From assembly GCF_028617075.1 (NCBI RefSeq), contig NZ_JAQKGV010000007.1:85058-149057 (forward strand): DNA of 64,000 nt. Reading direction: 5' to 3'. Shown here one piece after another: positions 17,693-25,974 of this stretch; position 1 is the stretch's first letter; each line of letters starts with the position of its first letter. This DNA comes from Rubrobacter calidifluminis. Lineage in GTDB: Bacteria > Actinomycetota > Rubrobacteria > Rubrobacterales > Rubrobacteraceae. The notes under the pieces are model-generated. The model was not told the origin of the DNA and made no database searches. It worked only from the letters and a program-made list of their open reading frames with translations. A program made the position numbers and the translations under genes.

Positions 17693-19306
17693 ATGGACTC
17701 TCGCAGACAAAACGGGACCGAAAACGAAGCCAGCTCTCCCACGGAGGGTGGGATGGCACCCGGGGTCACCCCCACCGGCAAGGACGACACCTACATTGCG
17801 CGGGTCGCGCGGGGCGCCGGGATCAGCACGCTCGGACAGGGTGTGGGACGCCTGCTCGGGTTCGTCACCCAGATCGCCATCTCCAGGCTCTTCGGCGCCG
17901 AGATCTACGGCTTCTACTCCTCCGGGGTGGCGGTGGTGACCGGTGCCCAGACCGTCTCCCGCTTCGGCATGGAGAACAGCGTGGTGCGCTACGTCGCCCA
18001 CCATCGGGCCAAGGGGGACAGGGAGCGGGTGAAGGGCACGATCGTGCAGACGATATTCATCACGCTGATCATAAGCCTGCTGCTCGGGGCGGCTCTGTTC
18101 TTCACGGCGGACTTCGTCGCCACCCACCTCCCGAACAGCAGCCCGAAGATGGCCACGGTCCTGCGAGCGTTCGCGTTCGTGTTGCCGTTTTTCGTGTTCA
18201 TGAGCATGGTCGTCTGGGCCACCCAGGGTTTCCAGACTGTCACCTACGCCGCCTACATCCAGCAGTTCATAAGGCCTGCGCTCTTCCTGGTGCTGCTCGG
18301 GTTCTTCTACCTGTTCGGGAAAAGCGTGACCAGTGTCATAGCCGCCTACGGCACCGCGATGCTGCTGGCCGGTCTAGTCGGGATGTACTTCCTGCGGCGG
18401 CTCTTCCCGCCGCTCTTCGATCGCCGCGTGCCATCGAAGATGGAGACCCGTGAGCTCTTCAAGGTCTCGATCCCGCTAAGCATTGCCAACGGTGCACGCT
18501 ATCTGGACAACCAGTCGGCCGTTCTGATCCTCACAGCTTTCGCCGCCGGCGCCCCGGTCGGTATCTTCAACGCCGCCGCCCGAACCGCCACCCTCTCGAC
18601 GATCGTGCGCTTCGCCTTTTCAGGCATCTTCTCTCCGATCATCTCCAGCTTCTACGCAAGAGGCGAGCTCGATCAGCTCGGCCGGCTCTACAAGGACGTA
18701 TCGCGCTGGATCTTCATCGGGGCCTTCCCCATCTTCCTGGTCATCGCGGTGCTCGGGCACGACATCCTCGCGGTCTTCGGCAGGGACTTCGTCAGGGGGG
18801 AGAGCGCGCTCTGGATCGTCGCTGTGGCCCAGCTCTTCAGCGCCTCGGTCGGGACAACGCCGCGCATGCTCGCGATGACCGGGCGCCAGAACATCGAGAT
18901 GATCGCGACCACCTCCGCCGCCATCCTCGGCGTGATCGTGAGCCTGCTGCTCGTCCCGCACTTCGGGATAATCGGGGCGGCCATCGGAATGGCGGCGGCG
19001 ATCGTCGCGGAGAACGCGGGGACGATGGGTGCGGTCAAGTGGAAGATAGGCTTCTGGCCTTACAGCCCGGAGTGGATAAAGCCGCTCGTTGCGGGCGTGG
19101 TGGCGGCGCTCGCGACCTACTTACTCGGCCTCTTCTTCCCGGTTCACACCCCGATCGTGCGGGTGGCCGCCCTGGGCGTCTTCCTGGGGCTGGTCTTCCT
19201 CGCCGTCCTGCTTCTCCTCGGCCTCTCGGAGACAGACCGCGAGTTCCTGCGCACCTTCTGGAACGTCGCCCGCAGGTACCTCCCGCGGAGGCTGGGGCGT
19301 GGTTAA
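17693..19306 (+). CDS. Wzx-like lipid-linked oligosaccharide flippase
   Basis: A 537-residue MOP-superfamily transporter with about 14 hydrophobic segments. The opening VARGAGISTLGQGVGRLLGF and the motif ISRLFGAEIYGFYSS are typical of polysaccharide flippases, as is the half-repeat NGARYLDNQSAVLIL in the middle. It should flip undecaprenyl-linked repeat units to the outer face for the Wzy-type enzyme. The first 45 residues are a soluble, low-complexity extension. The ATG at 17693 follows a -10-like TATAAT (17679-17684). The end overlaps the second sulfotransferase by 8 bases. Confidence 0.85.
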   Translation: MDSRRQNGTENEASSPTEGGMAPGVTPTGKDDTYIARVARGAGISTLGQGVGRLLGFVTQIAISRLFGAEIYGFYSSGVAVVTGAQTVSRFGMENSVVRYVAHHRAKGDRERVKGTIVQTIFITLIISLLLGAALFFTADFVATHLPNSSPKMATVLRAFAFVLPFFVFMSMVVWATQGFQTVTYAAYIQQFIRPALFLVLLGFFYLFGKSVTSVIAAYGTAMLLAGLVGMYFLRRLFPPLFDRRVPSKMETRELFKVSIPLSIANGARYLDNQSAVLILTAFAAGAPVGIFNAAARTATLSTIVRFAFSGIFSPIISSFYARGELDQLGRLYKDVSRWIFIGAFPIFLVIAVLGHDILAVFGRDFVRGESALWIVAVAQLFSASVGTTPRMLAMTGRQNIEMIATTSAAILGVIVSLLLVPHFGIIGAAIGMAAAIVAENAGTMGAVKWKIGFWPYSPEWIKPLVAGVVAALATYLLGLFFPVHTPIVRVAALGVFLGLVFLAVLLLLGLSETDREFLRTFWNVARRYLPRRLGRG

Positions 19307-20240
19307 GGTCCTCTACGTCGTAGGCCTCGGGCGCAGCGGGAGCACGATCCTCTCGAACTCCCTGGGGCAGATCGAGGGGTTCTTCTCGGCTGGCGAGCTG
19401 AACTTCCTCTGGCGGCACAACGTGCTGGAGAACCGCCTGTGCGGCTGCGGGAGGCCGTTCCACGAATGCGCCACCTGGCAGGAGATCATGCGGCGCGCCT
19501 TCGGCAGCCCGGACGAAGACTTCGCCCGCGAGATGATCCGGCTACAGCGGGCCGGCACCCGCACCCGCCACATCCCGCTCATGCTGGCCCCCGGAGGGTG
19601 GAGGCAGATGGAAGGCCGCATCGGGAAGCTACTCGTCTCCTACGGCAGGCTCTACGCGGCCATCGGCAAAGTCACCGGCAGCCGGGTGGTCGTGGACTCA
19701 TCGAAGGAGCCCGCACACGGTTACGCTATGTCCCACGCCCCGGGCGTCGAGTTCTACACGCTGCACCTCGTCCGCGACCCCAGGGCCGCCGCCTACTCCT
19801 GGCAGAAGAAGAAGCGCCAGCCCGACACTGAGAACCGGGAGTACATGTTCAGCTCCCCTCCGGCACGCAGCGCCGTCATGTGGAACGCCTGGAACGCCGC
19901 CGCAGAAGCCCTCTGGCGGAAGACCCCGGATAGATACCTCCGCCTGCGCTACGAGGACTTCGTCTCGAACCCGCGTGTGAGCTTCGAGCGCATCCTGAAG
20001 CTGGTGGGCGAGGAGGACGCCCGCATCCCGCTGACCGGAGAGCGCGGGGTCGAGCTCGGTGTGAGCCACACCGTCTCTGGCAACCCCAACCGCTTCGAGA
20101 CAGGAACGGTCGAGCTGCGGGAGGACCGCCGCTGGCAGAAGGAGATGTCCCCCCGCGACCGCGCGCTCGTCACCGCGCTCACCGCGCCGCTGCTTTCGCG
20201 CTACGGCTACGCTCTGAGTCCCTCTACTCGGGCTCTCTGA
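19299..20240 (+). CDS. PAPS-type sulfotransferase, second copy
   Basis: A 313-residue sulfotransferase-fold protein. The phosphosulfate loop is YVVGLGRSGSTILSNSLG (6-23), the central segment VVVDSSKEPAHGYAMS precedes FYTLHLVRDPRAAAYSW (3'-phosphate binding), and there is a late YLRLRYEDFVSNP. It also has CGCGRPFHEC near 45-55, a possible small metal site found in some members of this subgroup. It differs clearly from the first sulfotransferase, so the two likely have different acceptors. The GTG at 19299 follows GGAGG and overlaps the flippase. Confidence 0.8.
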   Translation: MVKVLYVVGLGRSGSTILSNSLGQIEGFFSAGELNFLWRHNVLENRLCGCGRPFHECATWQEIMRRAFGSPDEDFAREMIRLQRAGTRTRHIPLMLAPGGWRQMEGRIGKLLVSYGRLYAAIGKVTGSRVVVDSSKEPAHGYAMSHAPGVEFYTLHLVRDPRAAAYSWQKKKRQPDTENREYMFSSPPARSAVMWNAWNAAAEALWRKTPDRYLRLRYEDFVSNPRVSFERILKLVGEEDARIPLTGERGVELGVSHTVSGNPNRFETGTVELREDRRWQKEMSPRDRALVTALTAPLLSRYGYALSPSTRAL

Positions 20241-22344
20241 GCACGCTCCTCGCGCCGAAGGCTGCTACGCTCGCGGTGCCGGCGATTCCTACCACGACCG
20301 CAACGCCAGCTACGATACCGATGTCGTGCCAGGGCATCGGGACCCCGGAGAAGAAGCCTATGATCAGGGCGCAGATCAGGAGCCCGACGCCGAAGCTCAG
20401 GGCGACGACCGCAGCGTAGGGTGCGGCGAAGAGCCAAGCCTCTATCGCCGTGAGCCTGCCCGGCACGACGCCCAGATTCAAGAGGAGGCGGTGGTGCCTG
20501 CGCGCGGCCAGGAGGCGATCCACGAGTGAGATCAGGCACCCGACGGTCAGGACGATAGCTGCGGCTACGACACCACCGACGACCCACGGGACGAGCGGGG
20601 ACTGGCTCATCTGGGTCGATAGTGCGCTGTACACGAAAGGTGCAGGAAGCGTCCGCATGGCAGCGGTCCGCACGCGTTCTTCGAGAACCTTCAGCGGAGC
20701 GTCACCGAGCACGAGGGCACTCCCGCTATCTGCGATCTCATCCTGGGGCGCTAGCCGCACCCTCATGTAGACTCCACCCAACGCCTCTTTGACCCTCTGT
20801 CTCATCCCAACTGGCAGCCGGTACGGCACTTTGGGATCGCAAGGCGGAGCATCGGCAAAGTAACGAACAACATCGCGGCAGGTAGCACCGATGGTAAGCG
20901 TGGAGTCACTCGTGCGCGCGGGAACTACGAGTCCGGTTCCTAAAGCGTCTGCGAACCGGTTGAGGTCATCCGGATGGGGATCCAACCAGCTAACGGTTAC
21001 GGCTTGTGGACCTGCTGCTAGCGGACCGGGAGATGGCTCGACGTAGCGGACCAGCGCGAGGTACCCGCTACCGACGAGCGCGAGGACGATGAGGACCGTC
21101 ACCCCGGCGAACGGCCGCGAGGTTCGGACCGGGTCCCATTGGAGACTCCGGCCAGCGAGCTGCGCTGATACCGATCCGAGTCTACCCAGCGCTCCACCGG
21201 CAGCGCGCAGCACACCCGGCAGCACGAGCGGCACTCCGGCAGCCGCCGCAACAATCCCAGCGAGAGTCAAGGTTCCTCCGATTACCGGGATGATCTGTCC
21301 AAGTACAAACGCAACGAGCGCGAAGACGAGCGGAGCCGCCCGGAGCGGTGTAATAGCCGCCCTCCCCGATGACGGTCGGGGACGGGTGGCACCGCGACGG
21401 CCACGCACCCCGGCCACCAGAGTTGCGACGAGAGCGGTCACCACAATGCCCGAGAGAAGCTCCACGGCGAGCAGCCACCCCGGCAGCCCGAGGTCACCCT
21501 GCACCGCTTCGTATCCGACCAACGGCACTCGCGCCAGATGCGGCGAGAGTATCCTCCAGAGTATTGTGGCCAGGACGAGACCGGGTACAGCCAGGAGCAG
21601 CGTCTCCAGCACACCGAGCATGACCAGTGTCTTACCCGGCGTACCGATTGCACGCAGCACCGCGAAACGTTTGTCGCGTACCTCGCTCGCCGCCGCAAGA
21701 CCCACAGACAGGACGAGCAAAGCCGGCACAACGAGGAATCCTAGCACTCCTTCGGCGACAGGCACCGTAATCTCCTGCAGCGCCTCGTCAAGCGTCAGCG
21801 GCCAGAATCGGCCGCCCCCGGCCGGCGGGCCGAAGGCATGGACCCGCATCGCGTCCCTGCTCCCGGCGAGAGTCCGTCCCTCCGGCACCCGGATGTAGGC
21901 GAAGAGCTCGTCCCCGCTCTGGATGCCCTGTGAGCCGAGAACGAGACGGTCCGGGTAGCGCTTCGCGAGCTCAGGGTGCTGAGAGGCAAGCCTGTCGAGT
22001 GCCGGCGAGACGACCGCCTGTCCCGGCCTGGGTAGCTTCTCCATCCCCGGTGGTAATACCGGCCTGGCTTCGCCGGTTGGCTGGATCCAGACCACCGCGA
22101 ACTGCCGGCCGTTCCACACATCGTCGCCCTCGACCACGAAGAGGTCGGTCGGAGACGGCTTCGACGCCAGAAGCGCCGTCCGCTGCGCCACCCGCTCCCC
22201 TCCGCGGTGCACCATCACCACGATGCTGGTTGCAGCGAGCACCAGCAGCATGAAGATCAGGGCAGAGACCGGTACCGCCACCCGCCGCCACCGGTGCTCG
22301 GGCGCGGGGTTGCACGCTAGCCCCCAAGCTATTCGGAAGACCAT
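20224..22344 (-). CDS. FtsX-type ABC exporter permease
   Basis: About 706 residues with two permease halves. One membrane helix sits at 28-48, followed by a large extracellular domain (about 50-200), three helices (about 205-310, VLGFLVVPALLVLSVGLAA), a middle bundle (about 340-430), a second extracellular domain and three C-terminal helices. This is the MacB/FtsX arrangement fused in one chain, so it probably works as a monomer with the ATPase. The ATG at 22344 overlaps the ATPase stop (TGATG). The stop lies inside the end of the convergent sulfotransferase. Cargo is unknown. Confidence 0.8.
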   Translation of the reverse strand: MVFRIAWGLACNPAPEHRWRRVAVPVSALIFMLLVLAATSIVVMVHRGGERVAQRTALLASKPSPTDLFVVEGDDVWNGRQFAVVWIQPTGEARPVLPPGMEKLPRPGQAVVSPALDRLASQHPELAKRYPDRLVLGSQGIQSGDELFAYIRVPEGRTLAGSRDAMRVHAFGPPAGGGRFWPLTLDEALQEITVPVAEGVLGFLVVPALLVLSVGLAAASEVRDKRFAVLRAIGTPGKTLVMLGVLETLLLAVPGLVLATILWRILSPHLARVPLVGYEAVQGDLGLPGWLLAVELLSGIVVTALVATLVAGVRGRRGATRPRPSSGRAAITPLRAAPLVFALVAFVLGQIIPVIGGTLTLAGIVAAAAGVPLVLPGVLRAAGGALGRLGSVSAQLAGRSLQWDPVRTSRPFAGVTVLIVLALVGSGYLALVRYVEPSPGPLAAGPQAVTVSWLDPHPDDLNRFADALGTGLVVPARTSDSTLTIGATCRDVVRYFADAPPCDPKVPYRLPVGMRQRVKEALGGVYMRVRLAPQDEIADSGSALVLGDAPLKVLEERVRTAAMRTLPAPFVYSALSTQMSQSPLVPWVVGGVVAAAIVLTVGCLISLVDRLLAARRHHRLLLNLGVVPGRLTAIEAWLFAAPYAAVVALSFGVGLLICALIIGFFSGVPMPWHDIGIVAGVAVVVGIAGTASVAAFGARSVLREPE

Positions 22345-23042
22345 CACGGCCGGACTTCTTTTGTGCTATCCGAACTGTCGGCAGGCACCAGCCGTCCCTC
22401 GCGCAGCCTTAGCACGCGACTGGCTTTGGAGGCGACCAGCGGGTCGTGCGTCACCAGGATCACGGTTATACCGAGCTCTCCGGCCGTACCCGCGAGCAGA
22501 GCGGCTATGCGACCGGTGTTCTCCTCGTCGAGCGCTCCTGTGGGCTCGTCGGCGAGCACCAGCTTCGGCTCATGCACCAGCGCCCGCGCTATCCCCACCC
22601 GCTGGAGCTCTCCCCCAGAGAGGGTATCCGGGTGCGCCCCGCCGCGCTCGCCGAGCCCGAGCTTCTCCAGCCACTTCGCCGCCCGCCGCTCGGCCTCCCG
22701 CCGCGAGACGCCCATCAGCCGCAGCGGCAGCGCAACGTTCTCAAGCGCGGAAAGCTCGGGCAGAAGCTCTCCGAACTGGAACACCATGCCGATGTTACGC
22801 AGCCTGAAGGCGGCCCGCCTGGACGGTCCCAGGCTGCTCAGCTCCGCGCCTTCGATCCACACCGAGCCCGCCGTAGGCTTCGCGATGCCGCACAGGCAAT
22901 TCAACAGCGAGGTCTTGCCCGCGCCCGAGGGGCCCACCACGGCGAGGCACTCGCCCGCCCCGGCCTCGAAGCTAACCCCGTCCAGCAGCCGGCGCCCCGG
23001 TACATCAAGCGACAGTTCGCTCACCTCAAGGAGTTGTACCAA
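22344..23042 (-). CDS. ABC exporter ATPase (LolD/MacB type)
   Basis: A 232-residue ATP-binding subunit. Walker A is GPSGAGKTSLLNCLCG, the Q-loop is MVFQFGELLPELS, the signature is LSGGELQRVGIARAL, and Walker B is LVLADEPTGALDEENT with the switch His in ILVTHDPLV. The DEPTGALD block is typical of ATPases that pair with FtsX-like permeases. The start is TTG at 23042 behind GGAGAAGG. It is cotranscribed with the permease. A long inverted repeat lies just upstream. Confidence 0.9.
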   Translation of the reverse strand: MVQLLEVSELSLDVPGRRLLDGVSFEAGAGECLAVVGPSGAGKTSLLNCLCGIAKPTAGSVWIEGAELSSLGPSRRAAFRLRNIGMVFQFGELLPELSALENVALPLRLMGVSRREAERRAAKWLEKLGLGERGGAHPDTLSGGELQRVGIARALVHEPKLVLADEPTGALDEENTGRIAALLAGTAGELGITVILVTHDPLVASKASRVLRLREGRLVPADSSDSTKEVRP

Positions 23043-23059
23043 CCCTTCTCCTCCCGATC

Positions 23060-23097
23060 GGATGGTGGATGGCAGCCGCGGCTGCCATCCACCATCC
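23060..23097. repeat. 18-bp perfect inverted repeat upstream of the ABC exporter
   Basis: The arms are 23060-23077 and 23080-23097 (GGATGGTGGATGGCAGCC and its exact complement) with only two bases between. It lies 18 bases before the ATPase start and after the secreted-protein gene on the same strand. It lacks a T-tract, so it may be an RNA hairpin or an operator rather than a terminator. Confidence 0.6.
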
Positions 23098-23159
23098 CCT
23101 GGTCAGCATTAATGTAACAATACTGGCCGATTTAGACGGCGATTCCTATCCTCACATTG

Positions 23160-23513
23160 CTACCGGCGGACGTAACGCGAGCAAACATCAGGTAACCCCG
23201 GACGGTCTTCGCACGTGTTGTGGCGGTATATGCCACTCCTTTGATAGGCACTTACGTAGCAGTATCCGTAAGCTCCATCTCCATCCTGGATACGTCCTGC
23301 ATATCCGCTATAAGTATTGTACTTAGAGTAGGCTTGGGCCCCGTCTCTCTCCTCATCGCAGACCTCAACGCGCTTGTTGTGCTTGATGGTGAGAGAAAAA
23401 TCATCCCCCTGGTAAACTCTGCTGGCGAATGCCGTGCTGGATAGCAGAGTTAAAATGAAGACCAAAGCTAACGCCAACTCTGTTACGCGTTTCAGGTTAT
23501 GCACACCTACCAT
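23160..23513 (-). CDS. Small secreted cysteine-containing protein
   Basis: A 117-residue protein. The signal peptide (about 8-30) is ELALALVFILTLLSSTAFA. The mature part is Tyr-, Arg- and Asp-rich with four Cys (VEVCDEERDG, YGYCYVS, HNTCED and DVCSRY), suggesting two disulfides. I know no function. It lies in an AT-rich patch (23100-23740), unlike its neighbours in base composition, which hints at transfer. The start ATG at 23513 has GTAGGGG directly upstream, so a GTG three codons on may be the real start. Confidence 0.6.
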   Translation of the reverse strand: MVGVHNLKRVTELALALVFILTLLSSTAFASRVYQGDDFSLTIKHNKRVEVCDEERDGAQAYSKYNTYSGYAGRIQDGDGAYGYCYVSAYQRSGIYRHNTCEDRPGLPDVCSRYVRR

Positions 23514-23739
23514 CCCCTACACAGATGGATATGCCCGTCTGGCTTCCGTTAGACGATACACTTGTTCTTTCCACAACCTATTTTGCGCTCCGTATTCACA
23601 GGCTATTCCCTCCCCTTATACAGCTCGACCAACACTGTGAGGGACAGCTTTCTCTATCCCGGTGCCGGATACATCATCCTGAAAGGGCTATTTTCTCTGA
23701 CCTTCTTGGTGCTATACAAGCCGTTACGAGCCTGCGGCT

Positions 23740-24402
23740 TCAGTCTTCGAAGATCTCCCGCCTGTAGCGGTATTCGAGCTTGCGCAGCAGGCTGCGGACG
23801 TGATTCTTGACGGTGTGTGAGCTGAGGTGCAGGACCTCGGCTATCTGCTCGTCCTTCCCGCCCCTGAGCACGAGGGACAGCACCTTCTTCTCCGCCGGGG
23901 ACAGGCGCCAGACCCTGGAGGCAGCCAGGAGCCTCCTCTTGGCCTCTGCGGGCTCGAGGCCCAGGCGCCAGGGGTGATCTCCCGCCGCAGCGTCTTTCAC
24001 ATCATCGGTGAGTTGCTCCAGCGGGGTGGCCTTGTGGATATACCCATCGGCTCCGGCCAGCACCAGCGCCATCAGGTCCGCGGTGGTGTTGAAGGAAGAG
24101 TAGAAGACCACGACCGGCGGGCCGGGCAGACTCTTCAGCTCCCGCACGAGGTCGAGCTCGGGGACTTCGCCGTCACGCAAAGGGACCGGCGCCTCAGCCT
24201 GGAAGCTCGGGTCCAGGACGATGAGATCCGGGAGCAGCTCCTCCGCCAGGCTCAGGGTCTCCTCCGAACCCGTGGCTCCGCCCACGACCACTACTTCCGG
24301 CAGAGAAGCGAGGGCCTCCTTCAGGCCCTGCACCACGGCCGGACACTCGTCCGCCACGAGGATCCTGGTGTCTCTATGCAATCCCAAGTCTCGTCTCTGC
24401 AC
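23740..24402 (-). CDS. NarL/LuxR-family response regulator
   Basis: A 220-residue two-domain regulator. The receiver (about 13-140) has the acidic pair in LVADECP (Asp18, Glu19), the phosphorylation site LIVLDPS (Asp64) and the late Lys in GYIHKATPL. The LuxR-type helix-turn-helix (about 155-215) reads LSPAEKKVLSLVLRGGKDEQ and then LSSHTVKNHVRSLLRKL. There is no sensor kinase in the window, so it is an orphan here. The GTG at 24402 follows AGGGGG. Two palindromes lie in its promoter region. Confidence 0.85.
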   Translation of the reverse strand: MQRRDLGLHRDTRILVADECPAVVQGLKEALASLPEVVVVGGATGSEETLSLAEELLPDLIVLDPSFQAEAPVPLRDGEVPELDLVRELKSLPGPPVVVFYSSFNTTADLMALVLAGADGYIHKATPLEQLTDDVKDAAAGDHPWRLGLEPAEAKRRLLAASRVWRLSPAEKKVLSLVLRGGKDEQIAEVLHLSSHTVKNHVRSLLRKLEYRYRREIFED

Positions 24403-24437
24403 GGTCCCCCTACCCTACGGAGCGCGCAGGGAGCATA

Positions 24438-24470
24438 ATAGCATGCTCATGCTATCTGCTGCTATATAGC
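24438..24470. promoter_or_regulatory. Two palindromes in the response-regulator promoter
   Basis: ATAGCATG-CT-CATGCTAT (24438-24455) is a perfect 18-base palindrome, and GCTATATAGC (24461-24470) is a second. A -10-like TATTAT on the minus strand (24440-24435) overlaps the first. They look like operator sites for a dimeric regulator of the gene at 24402. Confidence 0.5.
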
Positions 24471-24500
24471 TCCTTTGGGAGAGCCCGGAGGAGACGCGCT

Positions 24501-25100
24501 CTAGAAGCTGAAGCTGTAGCGCTGCTCGCGCCAGGGGTCGCCGTAGTTGTGGTAGCCGTTCTCCTCCCAGAAGCCGGGCCTGTCCTCGGCGAGGAGTTCG
24601 ATGCCGCGCACCCACTTCGCGCTCTTCCAGCCGTAGAGGCGCGGGACGACGAGCCTCAAGGGGTACCCGTGCCCCGGTGAGAGCGGCTCGCCGTCGTGGT
24701 GGGTGGCGAAGAGGACGTCCTCCTCGTACAGCTCTCCGAGCGGGACGTTGGTCGTGTAGCCGCCGTTGCAGAACACCGAGACGAACTCCGCCTCAGGCTC
24801 GGGCTTCGCGAGCTCCAGGATGTACTTCGCCTGCACGCCCATCCACAGGTTGTCGAGCCGGCTCCACGAGGTTACGCAGTGCATGTCCGCCCTCACCTCG
24901 ACCTTCGGGAGCCTGCCCCACTCCTCCCAGGTGAACCTCAGGGGATTCTCGACGAGCCCCTCGACCCGGAAGTCCCAGCTCTCGGGGTCGAACCCAGGGG
25001 TCGGACCGGCGGTCAAAACCGGCCACCTCTCTCCCACCAGGTACTGCCCGGGCGGCACCCGCTCGCGGCCCCGCGCGGTGTCTATCTCGATACGCTTCAT
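24501..25100 (-). CDS. Sulfite-oxidase-fold molybdopterin oxidoreductase
   Basis: A 199-residue single-domain protein of the SUOX/MsrP fold. The Mo-ligating Cys is in RADMHCVTSWSRLDN (Cys75). Other family blocks are FRVEGLVENPLRFTWEEW, NGGYTTNVPLGEL, PRLYGWKSAKWVRGIEL and the C-terminal GFWEENGYHNYGDPW. No Tat signal is visible, so it appears cytoplasmic, unlike MsrP. The substrate is unknown. It directly follows the gene at 25101 with one base between, suggesting cotranscription. Confidence 0.85.
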   Translation of the reverse strand: MKRIEIDTARGRERVPPGQYLVGERWPVLTAGPTPGFDPESWDFRVEGLVENPLRFTWEEWGRLPKVEVRADMHCVTSWSRLDNLWMGVQAKYILELAKPEPEAEFVSVFCNGGYTTNVPLGELYEEDVLFATHHDGEPLSPGHGYPLRLVVPRLYGWKSAKWVRGIELLAEDRPGFWEENGYHNYGDPWREQRYSFSF

Positions 25101-25784
25101 CTACTCCGCCGGGGCCTTCTCTCTCTTTTCCGGCTTGCGGCCTATCCGGACCATCTCCGGCTTCACGCCGCCTGCGGGACCGTCGCCGAGGGCCTCATCC
25201 CTGTACTGGTAGACGCCGCGGCAGGTCTGCCCTCCGGTGGTCCTCTTCTCGGTGTAGGAGAGCTTCACGTTGGGGTTTATCGCCTTGACGAGCGCCTTCT
25301 CGTAGGTAGAGAAGGCGGCGCAGGGCTTGACGTCCCAGCCGGGGACCCCTTCCTTGCCCATCCCGCCGAACCACGGGCAGCGGTCGGCGTTTATGACGTA
25401 CTGCCCCTCCTTCTGCTCGGTCAGCGTGATCTCGATGTCGAAGAAGCGGTTGGCGAGCATGACCACGTCGACGGTGTCCTTCATCGTCCTCACGCCGAGC
25501 TGCTCGCGCAGGTCCCGCCCCTGCTTCTCCCCGATGCGGCTCATCGCGAGCTGCGCTATCTTTTGCCCGTTGTAGCCGAGGTCGTCGGCCGCCCGGATCA
25601 TCTCGTCCAGGATCACACCGGTCCCGCTCGACGCGGCCTTCCACTTGTACCATGATGGGCCGGGCAACCCGAGCCGCATCGCGATCCGGGCGAGAAACAG
25701 GGGCAACCTCGGAAGACCGTAGACCTTGAGCCACTTCATGGAGATCGAACCGAACCCTTCCTTCGCCTGCAGGCTACGGACCAT
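25101..25784 (-). CDS. L-2-amino-thiazoline-4-carboxylate hydrolase-like protein
   Basis: About 227 residues. The C-terminal half resembles the ATC-hydrolase-like family: INADRCPWFGG, KPCAAFSTYEKALVKAINP and GGQTCRGVYQYRD supply conserved Cys and Asp. Those enzymes open a thiazoline ring to make cysteine precursors, but many relatives have no known activity. The start is uncertain. ATG 25784 lies inside a TATAAT, GTG 25796 is 12 bases further, and an ATG at 25739 would shorten the protein by 15 residues. It is probably cotranscribed with the molybdopterin enzyme. Confidence 0.6.
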   Translation of the reverse strand: MVRSLQAKEGFGSISMKWLKVYGLPRLPLFLARIAMRLGLPGPSWYKWKAASSGTGVILDEMIRAADDLGYNGQKIAQLAMSRIGEKQGRDLREQLGVRTMKDTVDVVMLANRFFDIEITLTEQKEGQYVINADRCPWFGGMGKEGVPGWDVKPCAAFSTYEKALVKAINPNVKLSYTEKRTTGGQTCRGVYQYRDEALGDGPAGGVKPEMVRIGRKPEKREKAPAE

Positions 25785-25828
25785 TATAACCGCCACGCGG
25801 GGAGGCCTGACGTGTTATCATGGTTACA

Positions 25829-25974
25829 GGTTGTTGGCCTCTGGGTAGGAGGGAAGGGTCCGATGGACAGCTGAACCCGACAACCTTCCGGGAACCATGA
25901 GGTGCCCGGACCGGGCTGGCGGTTGCACGTCCGTGTAGCGGTGGGGGTGCTCCGTCGGCCCGGATATTTTTCTG
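25829..25974 (+). ncRNA. Candidate structured RNA with its own promoter and terminator, family unknown
   Basis: A -10-like TATCAT (25816-25821) predicts a start at 25828-25829. The first nine bases GGTTGTTGG pair with CCGACAACC (25877-25885). A second stem is TCCGGG / CCCGGA (25887-25892 with 25905-25910). A third 12-bp stem (25911-25922 with 25952-25963, including G-U pairs) is followed by ATATTTTTCTG, a good intrinsic terminator. No plus-strand gene follows, so it is a free-standing RNA, not a leader. The region GGAGGGAAGGGTCCGATG and CAACC...AGGTGC recalls SAM-type aptamers but does not fit them. Confidence 0.5.

Noticed and set aside
20224..22347. Second long plus-strand frames inside the FtsX gene
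   Set aside because: Composition is that of a shadow frame; the minus-strand frame has clear membrane helices and couples to the ATPase.
25829..25974. SAM riboswitch
   Set aside because: Some blocks recall the SAM-I core, but the P1 helix and junction do not form, the 5' end pairs elsewhere, and there is no downstream gene on that strand.
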